DNA of 64,000 nt from positions 23,171 to 87,170 of the forward strand of contig NZ_BBJN01000052.1 in assembly GCF_000739555.1 (NCBI RefSeq), read 5' to 3'. The stretch is from Halolamina rubra. Lineage in GTDB: Archaea; Halobacteriota; Halobacteria; Halobacteriales; Haloferacaceae. Every line of letters begins with the position of its first letter. Within the stretch, counting starts at the first letter, position 1. The notes below the pieces were generated by a model, which was not told the origin of the DNA, searched no databases, and saw only the letters and a list, made by a program, of their open reading frames with translations. The position numbers and the translations under genes were made by a program. This document shows, piece after piece, positions 26,131 through 33,004 of the stretch.

Positions 26131-26247
26131 GGATCACTGTTCGGGACCGTTAGCCAAAGGGATTGCGGTGAACTGAGCTCTATCACCAACTGAAAACTAA
26201 TTTTCCGAACTGCCTTCGAAAAAAAAACGGCGTACCGGGGGAGACAA

Positions 26248-26257
26248 GCATAAGTAC
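26248..26257 (+). promoter_or_regulatory. Probable TATA box of the EamA transporter gene
   Basis: GCATAAGTAC lies 27-36 nt before the ATG at 26284, at the transporter side of the Lrp/EamA divergent region. An A9 run lies about 20 nt further upstream. Confidence 0.5.
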
Positions 26258-26283
26258 GCCTCTCGATTCGGTTCAAACACGAA

Positions 26284-27261
26284 ATGAGTACGATTCGCTG
26301 GAGTCGCGGCCAACTTCTGGCCGCAATGTTGTTCGTCGTTCTCGCGTGGGCGTGGGGCGGCGCGTTCGTCGCGATCGAGATGGGGCTGAGTTCGGTGCCG
26401 CCGCTGTGGTTCGCGGGGCTGCGCTACCTCCTCGCGGGGGCGGTCATCTCGGCCGTCGCGGCGGCGACCGGTCGGTTCCGGCCGCGCAGCCGGACGGAGT
26501 GGCTCTCGGTCGGCGTCGTCGGCGCGTTCCTCGTGGCCGGCTACCCCGCGCTGCTGTACCTCGGCACCGCCAGCATCTCGGGGTCGATCTCGTCGGTGAT
26601 CGTCAGCCTCAACCCCGTGCTGACGACCGTCGCCGCCGGCGCGCTGCTCGCCGACGAGTCGCCGGATCTCGTCGACGGGCTCGGGCTGCTGTTCGGGCTC
26701 GCGGGCGTGTTCGTCATCGCGGACCCGGCCGGCGGCGACGTTCCTCTCGACGGCGTCGCGCTGGTGTTCGTCGGCGTCGCGCTGTTCGCCGCGGGCTCGG
26801 TCGGCCTCCGGGCGCTCGACTCGGGGCTCCCCGCCGCGTCCCTCCAGGGCTGGGCGATGCTGTTCGGCTCGACGATCCTGATCGCCGGCGCCGTCGTCCG
26901 CGGCGAGGCGTTCCCGGCCGGCGTCGCCAGCGGCGCGTCCGCGCTCCCGTTCCTCTACCTGGTGTTCGGCGCGGGCGTCGTCGGCTACCTGACGTACTTC
27001 GAACTGCTCTCCCGGATCGGCCCGGTCCGGGTGAACCTCGTCGCCTACCTCGAGCCGGTGACGGCGGCGATGGCGGCGTGGGCCGTCCTCGGCCGCGCGC
27101 CGACGGCGACGACCGCGACGGGGTTCCTGCTCGTCGCCGCCGGGTTCGCGCTGGCGACCGTCGACGACCCGCTGACGAAGCTGGGCGTCGGCGACACCGA
27201 GGAAGTCGTCCACAGCGACCTCTCGGAGAGCGGGAGCGTCGAGGTCCACTACGCGGACTGA
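26284..27261 (+). CDS. EamA/DMT-superfamily transporter
   Basis: 325 residues with ten predicted membrane spans arranged as two EamA repeats (WAWGGAFVAIEMGL... first half; VALVFVGVALFAAGSVGLRAL... second half). Both halves carry the family's PLWFAGLRYLLAG-type and VGYLTYFELLSRIGPVRVNLVAYLEPV motifs. Members export amino acids or other metabolites. The divergent Lrp-type regulator suggests an amino-acid-related substrate, by context only. The C-terminal 30 residues are acidic and cytoplasmic. Confidence 0.88.
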   Translation: MSTIRWSRGQLLAAMLFVVLAWAWGGAFVAIEMGLSSVPPLWFAGLRYLLAGAVISAVAAATGRFRPRSRTEWLSVGVVGAFLVAGYPALLYLGTASISGSISSVIVSLNPVLTTVAAGALLADESPDLVDGLGLLFGLAGVFVIADPAGGDVPLDGVALVFVGVALFAAGSVGLRALDSGLPAASLQGWAMLFGSTILIAGAVVRGEAFPAGVASGASALPFLYLVFGAGVVGYLTYFELLSRIGPVRVNLVAYLEPVTAAMAAWAVLGRAPTATTATGFLLVAAGFALATVDDPLTKLGVGDTEEVVHSDLSESGSVEVHYAD

Positions 27262-27304
27262 CCGACGCCGGAACAGCCAACACGACGCCGGGCGAACGAC
27301 GGCC

Positions 27305-27739
27305 GTGACCATCTACTTCGAAGACGTCTCCGTCGGCGACACCGACGAGTTCGGCACGTACGACGTGACCGAAGCGGAGATCCTGGAGTTCGCCGGCAAC
27401 TACGACCCGCAGCCGTTCCACACGGACCCGGAGGCCGCCGCCGAGACGATCTACGGCGGGCTCATCGCCTCCGGCTGGCACACCTGCGCGATGACGATGC
27501 GACTGCTCGTCGACGGCCACTTCGACGACAGCGCGGCGATGGGCGCGCGCGGCGTCGAGGAACTGCGGTTCCCACGGCCGGTTCGCCCGGGCGACTCGCT
27601 CCGGGTCCGGACCGAAGTGCTCGAGAAATCGGCCGACAGTCCGGACCGAGGCACCGTTCGAGTTCGTTCGGAGACGGTGACCGACGACGACGAGCTGGTG
27701 CTCTCGATGATCAGCGAGGTGATGTACGCGCGACGGTAG
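27305..27739 (+). CDS. MaoC-like (R)-specific enoyl hydratase domain protein
   Basis: 144-residue hot-dog protein from a GTG start. The catalytic Asp-x4-His motif is visible in YDPQPFHTDPEAA (about residues 34-42), with the YGGLIASGWHTCAMTMRLL overhang and RPVRPGDSLRVRTEVLE strand typical of MaoC dehydratases. It could hydrate enoyl-CoA in fatty acid or polyhydroxyalkanoate metabolism, or act on mesaconyl-type substrates; there is no pathway neighbour. It starts 43 nt after the transporter. Confidence 0.88.
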   Translation: MTIYFEDVSVGDTDEFGTYDVTEAEILEFAGNYDPQPFHTDPEAAAETIYGGLIASGWHTCAMTMRLLVDGHFDDSAAMGARGVEELRFPRPVRPGDSLRVRTEVLEKSADSPDRGTVRVRSETVTDDDELVLSMISEVMYARR

Positions 27740-27764
27740 TTTCGGGCGGAGCCGTCGGGCGGAC

Positions 27765-28616
27765 TCAGCGCCGCAGCGTGTCCTCCTCGTCGAGCTCGTC
27801 GAGCAGCTCCCGGCGCTCGTCGAGCTGGTCGGTCGCTCGGCGGAGCACGCCGAGCAGCGTCGTGATTTCGCGGTCGGTCGGGTTCGCCCGGCCGACGAGC
27901 CGGCGGAACATCCGCTCGGTCTTCTCGTGTTTGTGCTCGCGGTGGCCCATCGCGGTCAGGAACTCGTCCCAGTACTCGTGGAATCGCTCGACTTGCTCCG
28001 GGTCGGCGCGGTGGGGCTCGGTGTCGGGCAGCTGGGTCCCCTCGAGGGTGAGCTTCCGGAGCTCGTACAGCGTCACGGTCGCCGCCTGCCCGAGGTTCAT
28101 CACGGGGTAGTCGGGGTCGGCGGGGATCGAGGCGACCTGATCCAGCCGGCTCAGCTCCTCGTTCGAGAGCCCCTTGTCCTCGCGGCCGAACACGAGCGCC
28201 ACCGGCTTATCGACGCCGGCGAGCTCCTCGACGAGGCTTTCGGGCGTGCTGTAGGGGAACCGGACGTGCTTGCGGCTGTCCTCGCCCGTGATGGCGGTGA
28301 AGCCGACGGTGTGGTAGCGCTCACAGAGCTCGTCGAACGTGATCTCCTCGGCGCCGGGGAGCACGTCCTCGCGGGCGTGGCCCGCGAACCCGTACGCCTC
28401 GCCGTCGGGCTCGATCGCGGGCGGATCGATCAGCAGCAGCTCCGAGAGGCCGAAGTTCTTCATCGCCCGCGCGATGGTGCCGACGTTGCCCGGGGTCCCG
28501 GCGTCGACGACGCAGACCGAGATCTCCGGGGTGGCGTCGGCGACCTCGGCGGTGTCGTCGTCGACGGCGTCGTTCCCGTCGGCACCCTCGGCGTCGGCTT
28601 GTCGCTCCTCGCTCAT
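27765..28616 (-). CDS. TrmJ-type SPOUT RNA 2'-O-methyltransferase
   Basis: 283 residues from ATG 28616; the frame is open further upstream but overlaps the gene before it. After an acidic N-terminal tail, the SPOUT domain reads [35 protein letters not shown], then [17 protein letters not shown] and [13 protein letters not shown] (the knot). This order matches the TrmJ/TrmH group (COG0565), which methylates tRNA position 32. The C-terminal 100 residues are a helical domain usual in TrmJ. Its ATG overlaps the preceding gene's stop (ATGA), so the two are translationally coupled. Confidence 0.88.
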   Translation of the reverse strand: MSEERQADAEGADGNDAVDDDTAEVADATPEISVCVVDAGTPGNVGTIARAMKNFGLSELLLIDPPAIEPDGEAYGFAGHAREDVLPGAEEITFDELCERYHTVGFTAITGEDSRKHVRFPYSTPESLVEELAGVDKPVALVFGREDKGLSNEELSRLDQVASIPADPDYPVMNLGQAATVTLYELRKLTLEGTQLPDTEPHRADPEQVERFHEYWDEFLTAMGHREHKHEKTERMFRRLVGRANPTDREITTLLGVLRRATDQLDERRELLDELDEEDTLRR

Positions 28617-29188
28617 TCGCCGCTGGGGTACTCGGTGTCGAGGTCGAGGTCGGCCACGTCGAGCTCGTCGTCCTCGCCCTCGCTCTCGGCCGCGCGGAGG
28701 TCGTAGCGCTTCTCCTCGAAGTCGACGGCCTGCTCGAGGCGGCGCTGGGCCTCCTCGGGCGTCGGGAGGTTCGGCAGTTCGCTCGGCGCCTCCTCGACGT
28801 GCTCGTCGGGGCCGTACCCCTCGGGCGCGCGGTTGTCGGCGACGAACCACTCGTGGAACTCGTCGCGGAACTGCTCCTCGCCGGCGAGCTCGCTGCCGCC
28901 CTCCTCGCGGAACCAGTAGAGGAAGTCGGGCTCGTGGTCGTCACAGAGCAGCACCTCGTCGCCGGGTTCGCCGTAGACGATGGCCGCGGGGTTGGCGCGT
29001 TTCTTCTCCGCCTCGCCGTACTCGAGGTAGCAGGCGTCGCAGGGCTGGTCCATCAGCAGGCCCAGCCGCAGCAGCCGGTTCCGGGCGTCGTCGGGCATCT
29101 CGTCCAGCGGCGCCCACTCCCCGTCCTCGGTGAACACCTCGTCCTCGTCGAACCGCCACCCGCGAAGGCCGACGCTCACTTTCGCCAT
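28613..29188 (-). CDS. Conserved haloarchaeal protein, unknown function
   Basis: 191 acidic residues. N-terminal [25 protein letters not shown] is a small beta hairpin; residues about 49-77 hold a [12 protein letters not shown] motif and a later [14 protein letters not shown], so Cys50, Cys53 and the Cys-x3-His pair could bind a metal. The C-terminal half is highly charged and helical. The family is widely found in haloarchaea; its function is unknown. Translational coupling with the TrmJ-type gene suggests a role in tRNA modification, by context only. Confidence 0.6.
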   Translation of the reverse strand: MAKVSVGLRGWRFDEDEVFTEDGEWAPLDEMPDDARNRLLRLGLLMDQPCDACYLEYGEAEKKRANPAAIVYGEPGDEVLLCDDHEPDFLYWFREEGGSELAGEEQFRDEFHEWFVADNRAPEGYGPDEHVEEAPSELPNLPTPEEAQRRLEQAVDFEEKRYDLRAAESEGEDDELDVADLDLDTEYPSGE

Positions 29189-29261
29189 TACCGGAGGTTC
29201 CCGCTACGCGGGCAAAAAGGGCGCGTTCCCGGGGCGCCAGGATCGCTCCCGGCGACGGCCG

Positions 29262-29645
29262 TCACTCGTTTACTCGTTCCCGGAGGTCGTCGAGTTCGGC
29301 CTGCAGGGTATCGATCGCCTCGATGCTGTCCTGGCGGGCCTCCTCCCCCATCTGTTCGACCCGCTCCCGGAGCGTCGCGACCGTGTCTTCGAGGTCGTCG
29401 AGGGCGTCGTTCGCCTCCTGACGGACCTCCTCGCCCGACTCCTGCGAGTCGGCGACGGCGGCGTCGAGTTGCTCCTCGGTCTGGGACCGTATCGTCTCCA
29501 GTCGGTCGTCGAGTTCCTCCAGCGACTCCTCGACGGTGGTCCGGAGCTCCTCGCTGAGCTGGTGAGAGGCGTCGATGGCTTCGTTGATCTCCTCGCGGAC
29601 ACGGTCGATTCCTCGGTCGAGTCGTTCGAACACGTCGGTGCTCAT
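29262..29645 (-). CDS. Coiled-coil acidic protein, unknown function
   Basis: 127 residues from ATG 29645. Almost the whole length is a predicted amphipathic helix with heptad spacing (LDRGIDRVREEINEAIDASHQL, LEELDDRLETIRSQTEEQLD, LDDLEDTVATLRERVEQM) and no Cys or hydrophobic span. An apolipoprotein-like or chromosome-binding coiled coil is possible; nothing decides. Upstream, an AT-rich segment (TTGCACAACGTTAATG on the minus strand) probably holds the promoter. The longer frame to 29720 gives an unlikely Cys-rich leader. Confidence 0.55.
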   Translation of the reverse strand: MSTDVFERLDRGIDRVREEINEAIDASHQLSEELRTTVEESLEELDDRLETIRSQTEEQLDAAVADSQESGEEVRQEANDALDDLEDTVATLRERVEQMGEEARQDSIEAIDTLQAELDDLRERVNE

Positions 29646-29813
29646 AGCGTCTGAATATTCGTTCAAACACGACATTAACGTTGTGCAACATATCACCGAC
29701 TGGGAAATGCAGGTGGTCACTGTTCGGAGCGGGACGGACGGCGTTCTGCACTGCCGGAACGTCGTTCGATCCGCCGCGACGCTCTCGGGTTCTCACGTTC
29801 GAAAGACGAGAAG

Positions 29814-29880
29814 CGGGCCGGAAGGGGATTTGAACCACGGTCACTCCGCTTCGCTCCGTTCCCTGGTTCAGAATCCCTTC
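29814..29880 (+). repeat. Degenerate tRNA-Lys 3'-end copy forming an inverted repeat
   Basis: CGGGCCGGAAGGGGATTTGAACC resembles the 3' end of tRNA-Lys (35404-35430) with one inserted G. Its arm GAAGGGGATTTGAACCA (29821-29837) is imperfectly repeated in reverse as TGGTTCAGAATCCCTTC (29864-29880). This sits just outside the intact left attachment repeat and may be a scar of an earlier insertion. The remainder of 29646-30024 contains no supported gene. Confidence 0.55.
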
Positions 29881-29910
29881 GTGGCGTTTTCACTGCTCAC
29901 TTCGTTCGCA

Positions 29911-29944
29911 GGAAAACGGGCCGGAAGGGATTTGAACCCTCGAC
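29911..29944 (+). repeat. Left attachment repeat (att) of the integrated element
   Basis: 34 bases identical to 35397-35430, starting GGAAAACGGGCCGG and ending CCCTCGAC. Only the 3' portion of the tRNA is present here, so this is not a functional tRNA gene. The recombinase gene starts 80 nt downstream. Confidence 0.85.
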
Positions 29945-30024
29945 GCCCTCCGGCGCTTTCAGCGCCTACGGGCAGGAGGATTACCGGGGTATCGCTGTTG
30001 GTGTGCTGAGCGCGAGGCCCACTA

Positions 30025-31047
30025 ATGACGACCGAACTCCAACCCATCGAACCGCAGGAAGCGAAGGAATGGTACCTCGAAAACCGTCGCGGCGAATTGG
30101 CTGACGCCACCTACAAAGCCCACAAGTATCGGCTCTCTCCCTTCGTTGAGTGGTGCAATACCGAAGGAGACGTCACGAATATGAACGACCTCAGCGGTCG
30201 GCACTTCCACCGGTACAAGAAGTGGCGTCGGGAGAAAGGCGACTGCAACAAGGTCACGATGGCGACACAACTGAGTACGCTCAAGGTCTTCATCGACTTC
30301 TGCGAGGGAATCGACGCGGTTCGACCCAATCTGTCGGACTACATCGACCCGCCGACGATGAAGAACAAGGAGGACGTGAACGACGATTACGTTGACTCCG
30401 AAACTGCACAGGCAATCATCGAGTATCAACGGAACTTCAACTACTCTCAGCGGGAACACGTCATCTTCGAGCTACTGTGGCACACGGGGATGCGAAACGG
30501 CGCACTCCGCACTATCGACCTTGATGACTTCGACAACAACGAACGCACGCTTGAAGTCCATCACCGACCGGACGAAGACACTCCGTTGAAGAACGGGAAA
30601 GAAGGCGAGCGTGTCGTCTCTCTCAAGCCAAAGGTCAACCAAATCGTGCAGGACTACATCGACCATCATCGGTTTGCCAAGACTGACGAATTCGGTCGTG
30701 AACCACTCCTAACAACCCGTCAGGGACGTATCTCGAAGACCTCTATTCGAAGTAACTGCTACCGCACTACCCGCCCGTGTGATTACGGCCTTGATTGTCC
30801 ACATGACCGCGACCCTGAGGAATGTGATGCCGCAAATTCCTACCACGCGGCGTCGAAGTGTCCATCCTCTCACGCGTCGCACTCCCTGCGAAAAGGTGCG
30901 ATTACCTACGCCCGCCGTAGTGAAGTCCCGATTGAGGCTGTCTCTGAACGGATGGACGTGAGTGCAGATGTGCTGAAGAAGCACTACGACAAACGGACGA
31001 AGGAACAGGAAATGAAGAATCGCCGAGGGTACTTCGACAACATCTAA
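30025..31047 (+). CDS. Tyrosine recombinase / integrase of the element
   Basis: 340 residues. An N-terminal SAM-like core-binding domain (about 10-110, with the ATYKAHKYRLSPFVEWC and MATQLSTLKVFIDFC helices) precedes the catalytic domain. Catalytic residues are visible: Arg157 (HTGMRNGALR), the H-x2-R box His286/Arg289 (HASHSLRKGAI) and the nucleophile Tyr321 (LKKHYDKRT). A Cys/His-rich insert (Cys252, Cys258, His260, Cys267, Cys279, His283) between catalytic boxes probably binds zinc, as in many haloarchaeal integrases. It catalyses site-specific recombination between the tRNA-Lys attachment sites. Confidence 0.93.
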   Translation: MTTELQPIEPQEAKEWYLENRRGELADATYKAHKYRLSPFVEWCNTEGDVTNMNDLSGRHFHRYKKWRREKGDCNKVTMATQLSTLKVFIDFCEGIDAVRPNLSDYIDPPTMKNKEDVNDDYVDSETAQAIIEYQRNFNYSQREHVIFELLWHTGMRNGALRTIDLDDFDNNERTLEVHHRPDEDTPLKNGKEGERVVSLKPKVNQIVQDYIDHHRFAKTDEFGREPLLTTRQGRISKTSIRSNCYRTTRPCDYGLDCPHDRDPEECDAANSYHAASKCPSSHASHSLRKGAITYARRSEVPIEAVSERMDVSADVLKKHYDKRTKEQEMKNRRGYFDNI

Positions 31048-31083
31048 CGCCGAGGACAAACGCATAGAGCGGGAGTCCACCTC

Positions 31084-31099
31084 CTCGATGCTGTGAACC
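31084..31099 (+). repeat. 16-nt element motif, copy 1
   Basis: CTCGATGCTGTGAACC; left arm of unit A. Confidence 0.65.
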
Positions 31100-31149
31100 T
31101 TTTCGGAATTCTCCCTATTGGATACTATAGCCACCCTTCCGAAAGAAGC

Positions 31150-31165
31150 GGAACAACACATCGAG
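31150..31165 (-). repeat. 16-nt element motif, copy 2
   Basis: Minus strand reads CTCGATGTGTTGTTCC; right arm of unit A. Confidence 0.6.
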
Positions 31166-31324
31166 GGGCTGAGAACCAACCACCTTGTAGAGTTCCTTCG
31201 ACTTGCCGCGTTGATCTCTACTGATGAGTGTTAGTTTCGGAGGGAGCGTGACGGAATAGGCGGGAAGTAGGGTTGCGCATTGAGCGCCAGAAGACACTTC
31301 CGTGACAGTACCGAGATATTGGCC

Positions 31325-31924
31325 ATGTCTCCTCGTTCTGTACTCAGCGTTCTCGCGCTCGTCGTCGCAGTCTCGCTGATTGGTGCACCGTTGACAATGC
31401 ATGATTGGGGCGAGAAGGCGGGCATCCGTGCCGAGCCAATCGAGAACACGTCAAGTGTATCTGAGGAGACACCGGTACTACAGTACGAATCGCTATCCCC
31501 GAACGCACAGCAGGCGATTCGCGTAGCGATTCAACGGGATGGAGTCACGATATACGGCACGGAGGACTGGCCGGATGAGTTCGCGTACACCGACGTGTTG
31601 AGGCAATATGTGGTCGTCTATGAGGGACAACCCTACCGAGTAACAACAGCTGGAGGAATCGGAGTGGGTAAAGACCCGGTCGAACGGACGGCGTTCCAGT
31701 TGCCGTTCGTCGGCTACGGACTATTCCTGCTGTACGTCAAGCGTCAAACCGACCGCGACGACCTTTCACCCCGAACACCCGGAGCATTCGTTGGCATCGG
31801 GGCATCCTTCCACCTGCTCGGCCCGGAGTTCGACTTCTGGATGCTCAGTCCCATTGGATTCTCCGCACTCGGGTTTATCGGATTCCTCGTCATCGGCTGG
31901 TGGTCAATTCGTGACGCACTATAG
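31325..31924 (+). CDS. Element-encoded membrane protein, unknown function
   Basis: 199 residues from ATG 31325; the frame is open to 31280. An N-terminal hydrophobic segment (SVLSVLALVVAVSLIGAPL) acts as signal or anchor. The external region has YESLSPNAQQAIRVAI, a phrase I associate with uncharacterised haloarchaeal envelope proteins. Three more spans follow (LPFVGYGLFLLYV, PGAFVGIGASFHLLG, GFSALGFIGFLVIGWW). Base composition is lower in GC than in the flanks, in line with acquisition with the element. No function can be assigned. Confidence 0.65.
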   Translation: MSPRSVLSVLALVVAVSLIGAPLTMHDWGEKAGIRAEPIENTSSVSEETPVLQYESLSPNAQQAIRVAIQRDGVTIYGTEDWPDEFAYTDVLRQYVVVYEGQPYRVTTAGGIGVGKDPVERTAFQLPFVGYGLFLLYVKRQTDRDDLSPRTPGAFVGIGASFHLLGPEFDFWMLSPIGFSALGFIGFLVIGWWSIRDAL

Positions 31925-32240
31925 GTTGCCACGCCGTTGATACTGAGTGATTTTGTGTGGCTCCTGTACTTACCAAAGACCGAGAGAATGACCACGTAGT
32001 GGTTGCCGACTCAATGGCGTGATTCTCTTTATAAGCACCAACACGCGTCTGTCACCACCATCCCGCCGCAGTACGTCGGTTCTTGCACAATAACTTAGTA
32101 GGGGGATGGGGGTGTTGTGTGTAGTAGGTAGATGGGGGGAGAGAGTGTGTGAACCAGAGGGAATCAACACATCGAGGGTGGGTGCCAACCAGCTAATCTG
32201 GAGTGAAACAGCCGGTAAGTGGGGTTGCGAATATAGCGAA
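31925..32240. other. Non-coding gap between convergent element genes
   Basis: 316 nt with no supported gene. It contains a 59-nt cytosine-free stretch (32095-32153) with runs of five, five and six G, directly followed by copy 3 of the 16-nt motif at 32161-32176. Candidate origin or regulatory region; no coding signal. Confidence 0.5.
32161..32176 (-). repeat. 16-nt element motif, copy 3
   Basis: Minus strand reads CTCGATGTGTTGATTC, eight bases beyond the cytosine-free G-rich stretch. Confidence 0.65.
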
Positions 32241-32651
32241 TTAGCCGAGTGCTTGTTTGAACTCTATCCCATCTTCCTTGATTTGGACACTAAGGTACCC
32301 GCTTCCGTCCCCCCATTCAGATTTCGGTAAAATGTCCATCTCGTGTTGACCTTCATTCCCGTCCTCGGTTCTGACAACGAGTCTCTTCATTCCTCCCTCA
32401 TCGTACATTTGCTCGTACTCGTGCGCTTCGCTCGGCTGAATCGTCTGTCTGTCGTTGAATACGCGTTCTTCAGATTCTGATTCGATGTTATACAGTTCAA
32501 TTGTGACAGTCACCGGGTTCGGTCGAGCATTGTACACCCGCACCTGTGGGTCGTCATCCTTCAAACAGCCAGCCAATCCGATGGTCACGGATGAAATGGC
32601 TACTGACGTAAACAGCCGACGTGGGATAGATTTCCCCCGTCCAGAACTCAT
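32241..32651 (-). CDS. Element-encoded lipoprotein
   Basis: 136 residues. The N-terminus has a twin-Arg signal with a lipobox: IPRRLFTSVAISSVTIGLAGC, predicting lipid attachment at Cys29 and export by Tat. The mature part is beta-rich and acidic (VRVYNARPNPVTVTIELYNIESE), like an immunoglobulin-type extracellular domain. No specific function. It is convergent with the membrane-protein gene and lower in GC than the chromosome. Confidence 0.7.
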   Translation of the reverse strand: MSSGRGKSIPRRLFTSVAISSVTIGLAGCLKDDDPQVRVYNARPNPVTVTIELYNIESESEERVFNDRQTIQPSEAHEYEQMYDEGGMKRLVVRTEDGNEGQHEMDILPKSEWGDGSGYLSVQIKEDGIEFKQALG

Positions 32652-32703
32652 TGGATGTTGTTCAAGTGGCTCCGGTAAGTGCTTTGTCTGTACTTACCGA
32701 AGC

Positions 32704-32719
32704 GACTCACCACATCGAG
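32704..32719 (-). repeat. 16-nt element motif, copy 4
   Basis: Minus strand reads CTCGATGTGGTGAGTC. Confidence 0.6.
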
Positions 32720-32831
32720 CGGCGATCACCACTTGCCTGAGCCGCCAAAATCACCGTGTGCTGAGTCTGCCAAATCCGGGTGTATGGAGGGTCTGATTGC
32801 GAAGCATCTCACCCCATCTTACTCTCCATGC

Positions 32832-32847
32832 GATTCACCGCATCGAG
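32832..32847 (-). repeat. 16-nt element motif, copy 5
   Basis: Minus strand reads CTCGATGCGGTGAATC. Confidence 0.65.
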
Positions 32848-32939
32848 GAGTCTGGAACCACAGCTCGCTCTATGAAGTGAATCGCACGAAGTGAAACACC
32901 TGTGCGTTGTGGAGTATCTTGCGGAGACGAACTCCCCAC

Positions 32940-33004
32940 CTCGATGCATCGAATCACGCTTTTCGGAACCCTGCCTCTACTACACTATACCCTGCCTTCC
33001 GAAA
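32940..33004 (+). repeat. 16-nt element motif, copy 6, with composite unit B
   Basis: The motif CTCGATGCATCGAATC (32940-32955) contains a perfect 12-nt palindrome TCGATGCATCGA. It is followed by a 46-nt core (32959-33004) that starts CTTTTCGGAA, holds TACACTATAC and ends TTCCGAAA, the same length and layout as unit A. Confidence 0.7.

Larger units (their letters stand above)
31084..31165. repeat. Composite imperfect palindrome (unit A) downstream of the integrase
   Basis: Two opposed copies of the element's 16-nt motif (31084-31099 and 31150-31165) flank a 46-nt core (31099-31144) that begins CTTTTCGGAA, holds GATACTATAG and ends TTCCGAAA. The 8-bp arms TTTCGGAA and TTCCGAAA are exact inverted repeats 28 nt apart. 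The core is repeated with the same length and 35 of 46 matches at 32959-33004. Confidence 0.7.
32652..33004. other. Non-coding region with three motif copies and unit B
   Basis: 353 nt between the lipoprotein start and the helicase stop, without a supported gene. Contains motif copies 4, 5 and 6 (32704, 32832, 32940) and composite unit B (32959-33004), whose right arm TTCCGAAA abuts the helicase stop codon. Candidate origin, operator or terminator region. Confidence 0.5.

Noticed and set aside
29911..29944. Second tRNA-Lys gene
   Set aside because: Only the T-arm and 3' acceptor strand are present; no anticodon or D-arm follows, so it is an attachment repeat.
32106..32330. 74-codon + strand frame in the element
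   Set aside because: It runs through the G-rich stretch, motif copy 3 and the end of the lipoprotein gene; the composition is not protein-like.
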